From assembly GCA_051000815.1 (NCBI GenBank), contig JBPCNX010000043.1:1-64000 (forward strand): a stretch of DNA of 64,000 bases, written 5' to 3'. The notes below the pieces were generated by a model. It made no database searches. It had not been told where the DNA came from and saw only the letters and a program-made list of their open reading frames with translations. Source of the stretch: PSRF01 sp051000815 (GTDB lineage Bacteria; Acidobacteriota; Blastocatellia; Pyrinomonadales; Pyrinomonadaceae). Below, piece after piece: positions 59,644 through 64,000 of this stretch (within the stretch, counting starts at the first letter, position 1; each line of letters opens with the position of its first letter). Position numbers and translations under genes: made by a program.

Positions 59644-60185
59644 TGGCCTGTGTGATGTTTTTGAGTGGTGTTGAGGGTGATAGTGGATGGTTGAATTACC
59701 CGGGCTTTGAGGTCTGGAAGTTTTTCAATCTTTTTCTCTTCATTGGAGCGGCGATTTATATCCACCACCGTTTTGGCAAGCCCATCGCTCAGGCTTTAAG
59801 AGCTCGGAGCGAACGAATAAGATTTGAGCTTGAAACGGCAAGGAGAGAATACAATGAGGCCCAAGTAAGAATGGCGGAGCTAGATGCGCAGCTTCGAGAC
59901 TTAGATGTTGAGATTGCCAGGATACGCGCCGAAGCTGTTGCTGAGGTCGAGGGAGAGCGGGAACGTATTATACGCGCGACTGAACTGGAAATAGGGAAGT
60001 TAAGGCAGCAAGCCCAAAGAGAAATCGCAATCGAAACCAAGGTAGCCCAGACAGAGTTACGCCAATTTGCCGCCAGCCGAAGCGTTGAGCTCGCCGAAGG
60101 TCTCATCGAACAGGATATTAGCGCCACCGACGACCTGAGACTAATGCTAACAAGCGTTGACGAGCTGGGGAGTAGTAGGATTTGA
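59643..60185 (+). CDS. atpF: ATP synthase F0 subunit b
   Basis: A 180-residue b subunit starting at a GTG overlapping the b' stop; an ATG is 12 bases further. One helix (about residues 27-43, Phe-Phe-Asn-Leu-Phe-Leu-Phe) and a long Arg/Glu/Ala-rich coiled coil form the peripheral stalk. A second b gene beside b' allows a heterodimeric stalk. It overlaps atpH by four bases (TTGA). Confidence 0.93.
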   Translation: MACVMFLSGVEGDSGWLNYPGFEVWKFFNLFLFIGAAIYIHHRFGKPIAQALRARSERIRFELETARREYNEAQVRMAELDAQLRDLDVEIARIRAEAVAEVEGERERIIRATELEIGKLRQQAQREIAIETKVAQTELRQFAASRSVELAEGLIEQDISATDDLRLMLTSVDELGSSRI

Positions 60186-60727
60186 GCTCTCGGACTGTAG
60201 CCCGGCGTTACGCGACAGCTCTCGCCGATGTAGTGGCGGGGGAAACTGTTGGACATGCTGTTCAGCAAGAGCTGATCGGTTGGGAATTAATGATCAGCTC
60301 AAGCTCCCAGTTACAAGAAGTTTTGGCGAATCCCACCATTCCTTACGATGATAAACGACAACTTCTCGGAGAATTAATAGGTCGAACGAAGGTTAACCAG
60401 TTAACCGCCAACTTTCTTCAAATCCTTCTTAAGAATCAAAGGTTGACGGAACTGGAGGAAATTAACAGGAGATTCGCCGAGGTTTTGGATGCCCGGAGTG
60501 GAGTTGTCGCTGCACATATTACGACCGCAAGACTGGTTTCAGATGAGACCAGGCGACTACTTCTCGAAAAGCTGTCCAACGCAACTGGCAAGAAAATGAG
60601 GTTGAGCTTTACCACGGATGAATCTCTAATTGGGGGAATAATTACCCGAGTTGGCTCGACTGTCTACGATGGCTCTATCAAGACTCAGCTTCATCGAATG
60701 GAAGCGTTGCTTGCAGGCCAGCAGTGA
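60182..60727 (+). CDS. atpH: ATP synthase F1 subunit delta
   Basis: A 181-residue subunit that links the stalk to F1. It starts at a TTG overlapping the b stop. Ala-Arg-Arg-Tyr-Ala-Thr-Ala-Leu at the start and the C-terminal Ile-Gly-Gly-Ile-Ile-Thr-Arg-Val-Gly-Ser-Thr-Val-Tyr-Asp-Gly-Ser-Ile are family signatures. Confidence 0.95.
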   Translation: MSSRTVARRYATALADVVAGETVGHAVQQELIGWELMISSSSQLQEVLANPTIPYDDKRQLLGELIGRTKVNQLTANFLQILLKNQRLTELEEINRRFAEVLDARSGVVAAHITTARLVSDETRRLLLEKLSNATGKKMRLSFTTDESLIGGIITRVGSTVYDGSIKTQLHRMEALLAGQQ

Positions 60728-60776
60728 AGTGTGGTGTCTTTAAGTTCGGATGAAAGAAAACTGACAGGGGAAAAAG

Positions 60777-62363
60777 ATGGAGCCAATCAAAGCAAACGAG
60801 ATCAATGAGATCATCCGAAAGCAGATTCAGAACTTTGAAGCTGGCGTTACGGTAATGGAAGTTGGCACGGTGATTAAGGTAGGTGACGGAATCGCGGAGA
60901 TACACGGGCTCGAAAAGGTGATGGCTGGCGAACTGTTGGAGTTTCCTCACAATGTGCGGGGACTCGCCTTGAATTTGGAAGAAGATAAGGTCGGAGCCGT
61001 TCTATTTGGAGAATTTCAGGCGATCAAAGAACGCGACCTGGTTAAGCGTACCGGTCGGATCATGCAAGTGCCCGTGGGTGACGCGCTAGTCGGGAGAGTG
61101 GTAGATGCCTTAGGCATCCCGATAGACGATCAGGGACCGATCCTCACAGAAAGCTTCAACCCAATCGAAAGGATTGCCCCAGGCGTGGTCGATAGGCAGC
61201 CAGTTAAGGAACCATTGCAAACAGGGCTGAAGGCTATTGACGCAATGGTGCCGATTGGGCGCGGCCAGCGCGAATTGATTATTGGCGATCGCCAAACAGG
61301 AAAGACTGCGGTTGCTGTTGATACAATCATTAATCAAAAGGGCAAGGACGTAATTTGTATCTACGTCGCCATTGGTCAGAAAGCCTCCACTGTTGCTCAA
61401 GTGGTTAAGACCCTGCAAGACTTCGGAGCGATGGAATACACTATCGTGGTTAAGGCTACTGCCTCTGACCCGGCTGCAATGCAGTTTCTCGCTCCTTACT
61501 CCGGCGCAGCTATGGGTGAGTTCTTCCGAGATAACGGAAAACATGCTCTGACCATTTACGATGATCTTTCGAAACAGGCGGCCGCCTATCGCGAAATCTC
61601 GTTGCTGCTGCGCCGTCCGCCCGGCCGGGAAGCTTATCCTGGTGACGTTTTTTATCTTCACTCCCGCTTGTTAGAGCGCGCGGCAAAATTGTCCGACGCC
61701 AAAGGCGGTGGTTCACTAACCAGCCTTCCAATCATCGAGACTCAGGCCGGAGACATTTCTGCTTACATCCCGACGAATGTAATTTCGATTACTGACGGAC
61801 AGATCTTTCTGGAGGCCGACCTATTCAACAGTGGTATTCGTCCGGCGATCAACGTCGGAAACAGCGTATCGCGTGTGGGTGGCTCAGCCCAGATTAAAGC
61901 TATGAAACAAGTTGCAGGAACACTTCGCATTGATCTTGCTCAGTTTAGAGAGTTGCAAGCATTTGCCCAGTTTGGTTCGGATCTTGATAAGGCCACTCAG
62001 GCGCAGCTGGCCCGCGGCCAACGTCTGGTTGAAATTTTGAAGCAGCCCCAGTACAAGCCGATGGCGATTGAGAGTCAGGTACTGGTAATCTGGGCCGCCA
62101 GCAATGGGTTTGCGGATGACGTCGCAGTCGACGATGTTCGAAGCTTTGAGGCCGAATTGCTCAAATTCATTGAGAACTCACATCCAGGGCTTTTGCAGAG
62201 CATCCGCGAAAAGAAAAACTTAACAGATGAGATCAGGTCTGACTTGCAAGTGGCTCTCAAGGATTTCAAGGATCTTTGGAAGGAAAGGACAACTACCGCG
62301 AGCTCTGTTCCAACGTCGATACCGCGGAGTGAGACGGTGGAACCTGCAAGCGCCAACGTTTGA
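60777..62363 (+). CDS. atpA: ATP synthase F1 subunit alpha
   Basis: A 528-residue subunit. The nucleotide-binding loop is Gly-Asp-Arg-Gln-Thr-Gly-Lys-Thr near residues 171-178. Pro-Ile-Gly-Arg-Gly-Gln-Arg-Glu-Leu and Asn-Val-Gly-Asn-Ser-Val-Ser-Arg-Val-Gly-Gly-Ser-Ala are characteristic, the latter with the catalytic Arg. An AGGGG-type site precedes the ATG. Confidence 0.98.
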   Translation: MEPIKANEINEIIRKQIQNFEAGVTVMEVGTVIKVGDGIAEIHGLEKVMAGELLEFPHNVRGLALNLEEDKVGAVLFGEFQAIKERDLVKRTGRIMQVPVGDALVGRVVDALGIPIDDQGPILTESFNPIERIAPGVVDRQPVKEPLQTGLKAIDAMVPIGRGQRELIIGDRQTGKTAVAVDTIINQKGKDVICIYVAIGQKASTVAQVVKTLQDFGAMEYTIVVKATASDPAAMQFLAPYSGAAMGEFFRDNGKHALTIYDDLSKQAAAYREISLLLRRPPGREAYPGDVFYLHSRLLERAAKLSDAKGGGSLTSLPIIETQAGDISAYIPTNVISITDGQIFLEADLFNSGIRPAINVGNSVSRVGGSAQIKAMKQVAGTLRIDLAQFRELQAFAQFGSDLDKATQAQLARGQRLVEILKQPQYKPMAIESQVLVIWAASNGFADDVAVDDVRSFEAELLKFIENSHPGLLQSIREKKNLTDEIRSDLQVALKDFKDLWKERTTTASSVPTSIPRSETVEPASANV

Positions 62364-62385
62364 TCACCTGCCGGCCCTGTAAACG

Positions 62386-63273
62386 ATGCCGAATCTTTTA
62401 GACATCCGACGGCGACTGAAGTCGGTCAAGAATACCCAACAGATTACCAAGGCCATGAAAATGGTTTCGGCGGCGAAGCTGAAACGAGCGCAGGATCGCG
62501 TCGTTACCGCTCGGCCTTTCGCCAACAAGATGATGGAGGTCCTTGGCGAGCTTGCCGGCAGAACTGACGAAAACTTTCACCATCCACTGCTCGACGCGAG
62601 GGGCGATGAAAGATATCTCGTCGTTTTAATTACTGCCGATAAAGGATTGTGTGGGGCATTTAATACGAACCTGATCAAGGCGGCGCAAACTTTTATTCGG
62701 GAACACGCGGATAAAACCGTTGAGATCATCGCCGCGGGACGCAAGGGCAGAGACTTCTTTCGCCGTAGAGGAACACTTACTGGCGAATACATCGGGCTTA
62801 CCGCCAAGGGACGGATTGATTTTTCTGAGGCCATTGAAGTAGCGCAAGATGTAATCAATCGTTTCACCCAAGATCTGGAGCTGGACAAGGCCTTCGTTAT
62901 TTATAATGAGTTTAAGTCAGTGATGCAGCAGCGAGTGGTCGTCGAACAACTACTACCCGTTTCACGAGCCACAGCCAGCAGCGAAGAAGCCAGTACTTCC
63001 AGTCAACCACTTACGCTCGTGGATTATATTTACGAGCAAACTCCGGAAGAGATCTTTAGTCAATTGCTGCCTCGGCTAATTCAAACACAGATCTTCCGCG
63101 CCATGCTCGAATCAGTTGCCTCCGAACAGGGAGCGCGAATGACCGCCATGGATTCCGCTTCAAAGAACGCGAGCGAACTGATCGACACGCTTACCTTAAA
63201 CATGAACCGTGTCAGGCAGGCCGCAATCACGAACGAGATTATCGAAGTGGTATCGGGCGCGGCAGCACAATAG
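62386..63273 (+). CDS. atpG: ATP synthase F1 subunit gamma
   Basis: A 295-residue rotor subunit. It starts with the usual Arg-Arg-Leu-Lys-Ser-Val-Lys-Asn-Thr-Gln-Gln-Ile-Thr-Lys-Ala-Met and ends with a coiled coil (Arg-x-Arg-Gln-Ala-Ala-Ile-Thr-x-Glu-Ile). Normally atpD and atpC follow; here a terminator and an unrelated membrane gene follow instead. Confidence 0.97.
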   Translation: MPNLLDIRRRLKSVKNTQQITKAMKMVSAAKLKRAQDRVVTARPFANKMMEVLGELAGRTDENFHHPLLDARGDERYLVVLITADKGLCGAFNTNLIKAAQTFIREHADKTVEIIAAGRKGRDFFRRRGTLTGEYIGLTAKGRIDFSEAIEVAQDVINRFTQDLELDKAFVIYNEFKSVMQQRVVVEQLLPVSRATASSEEASTSSQPLTLVDYIYEQTPEEIFSQLLPRLIQTQIFRAMLESVASEQGARMTAMDSASKNASELIDTLTLNMNRVRQAAITNEIIEVVSGAAAQ

Positions 63274-63301
63274 CCTGCGTATTGCAGTAGTGAAAACCTC
63301 G

Positions 63302-63334
63302 ATGGGAAGCAGCGTTACGCGGCTTCCCATTTTG
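63302..63334 (+). terminator. Rho-independent terminator after atpG
   Basis: A perfect 9-bp stem (63302-63310 with 63322-63330, ATGGGAAGC and its complement) with an 11-base loop is followed by a short T run. It lies 29 bp after the atpG stop and supports the end of the ATP synthase transcript here. Confidence 0.65.
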
Positions 63335-63375
63335 CTAAGGTCTTGTCCTTCACAACACCTGGGCCGACAGACGTG

Positions 63376-63855
63376 ATGGTGACTCAATCGACGCAAAGTC
63401 GAATCCAGCGTTATGCACCCCTCCTTTTGTGGATGGGCTTCATTTTTCTTTCGTCAACCGCTGGATTTTCTTCCGCGAACACCTCGCGGATTCTGCGCCC
63501 GTCGATCCTTTGGTTATTTCCGCAGATTAGCGAGGAACGCATTGCGCTAACGCATTTCCTGATACGTAAAGCGGGACATCTTTCAGAGTATGCCGTGCTT
63601 GGCTTTCTGGCAGCGCCGGCTTTTTTCAGCTCGTCTCGTCGCGAGCTCCGACACTATTGGTTCCAAGCTGCCGGCGCGCTGATCATCAGCTATGCTTTGC
63701 TGGACGAATTTCACCAGAGCTTCGTCAGCTCACGCACGGCTTCAATCTTCGACAGCATTATTGACATCATCGGCGGACTGCTCGCTCTTATTTGCTTTGC
63801 GTATTTCAATAGCCGTCGTCGAAGCTTGACAAACCCCAACTCAATCGCGCCCTGA
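63376..63855 (+). CDS. VanZ-family membrane protein
   Basis: A 159-residue protein from the ATG at 63376 (a TTG 11 codons upstream is possible). Membrane helices lie at about 18-36, 68-85, 97-115 and 130-148. Lys-Ala-Gly-His-Leu-Ser-Glu-Tyr and Asp-Glu-Phe-His-Gln-Ser-Phe-Val-Ser-x-Arg are the VanZ-like motifs. The family's biochemical role is unsettled; VanZ itself raises teicoplanin tolerance. It is not obviously part of the ATP synthase unit. The last 145 bases of the window hold no gene that I can see. Confidence 0.9.
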   Translation: MVTQSTQSRIQRYAPLLLWMGFIFLSSTAGFSSANTSRILRPSILWLFPQISEERIALTHFLIRKAGHLSEYAVLGFLAAPAFFSSSRRELRHYWFQAAGALIISYALLDEFHQSFVSSRTASIFDSIIDIIGGLLALICFAYFNSRRRSLTNPNSIAP

Positions 63856-64000
63856 GGAAATCTGTCCGCATCCTCTTTCCTCGCCGACCCGCTTTGTGCA
63901 ATATTGCTAATATGTTTTGGCCGCTTTGCTGAGGTCACCATTAAGGCTGAGCGCTAATAATCAGCGGCAGGATTTTGCCGCGCAAAGGAGAATTGAAATC

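Noticed and set aside
1..64000. CRISPR array, tRNA or rRNA genes, prophage, intact insertion sequence
   Set aside because: No regularly spaced short repeats with spacers, no tRNA-like cloverleaf or rRNA stretch, and no transposase, integrase or phage structural gene was found by reading.

Overview
The window looks like a chromosomal segment of an Acidobacteriota bacterium, most likely Blastocatellia-like. The assignment is an inference. It rests on a CarboxypepD_reg/Oar-type TonB-dependent receptor, a GxxExxY protein, WD40 and PQQ-type propellers, a FecR/DUF6600-like protein, and intergenic gaps crowded with nested palindromic repeats. I see no rRNA, tRNA, CRISPR array, prophage or intact insertion sequence.

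Bases 1-24,700 are accessory. A minus-strand block holds an SGNH hydrolase, a membrane protein and a three-subunit molybdenum hydroxylase (xanthine dehydrogenase/CO dehydrogenase family) whose operon is interrupted by a nucleotidyltransferase-like gene and a small ORF. Next come a very large WD40-caspase protein, glpD, a TPR protein, a FecR/DUF6600-like protein, a GNAT acetyltransferase, a frameshifted M43 metalloprotease, an exported protein of unknown function, a 1,096-residue TonB-dependent receptor and a D-2-hydroxyacid dehydrogenase. Two nearly identical 154-bp palindromic repeats bracket the first part.

Bases 24,700-43,400 hold metabolic and regulatory genes: a subtilisin with a Cys-pair N-terminus, a sulfite-oxidase-like protein, a NUDIX-metallo-beta-lactamase fusion, a PQQ-type propeller with EF-hands, a MoxR/ChlI-like ATPase with a VWA partner (a GxxExxY gene sits between them inside an inverted-repeat unit), a hybrid histidine kinase with CHASE, PAS, GAF and REC domains, an alpha/beta hydrolase, a thioesterase, pdxH, a geranylgeranyl-reductase-like flavoprotein and a LigB-AMMECR1 fusion.

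Bases 43,440-64,000 are the replication-origin neighbourhood. dnaA, dnaN, recF and gyrB run leftward. rpmH, rnpA, yidD, yidC, jag, mnmE, mnmG, parA, parB and then an ATP synthase cluster (b', b, delta, alpha, gamma) run rightward. The divergence point, DnaA boxes on both sides of dnaA, and a DnaA box/GC patch/DnaA-trio/AT-rich array in the dnaA-dnaN gap place oriC here. rsmG is missing from its usual place between mnmG and parA; a degenerate parS-like site lies there instead. The ATP synthase cluster lacks beta, epsilon, a and c, which must be encoded elsewhere if the enzyme is complete.

Many intergenic gaps carry an imperfect long palindrome of their own type, several with internal short direct repeats. 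This and the origin architecture are the most distinctive features of the window.
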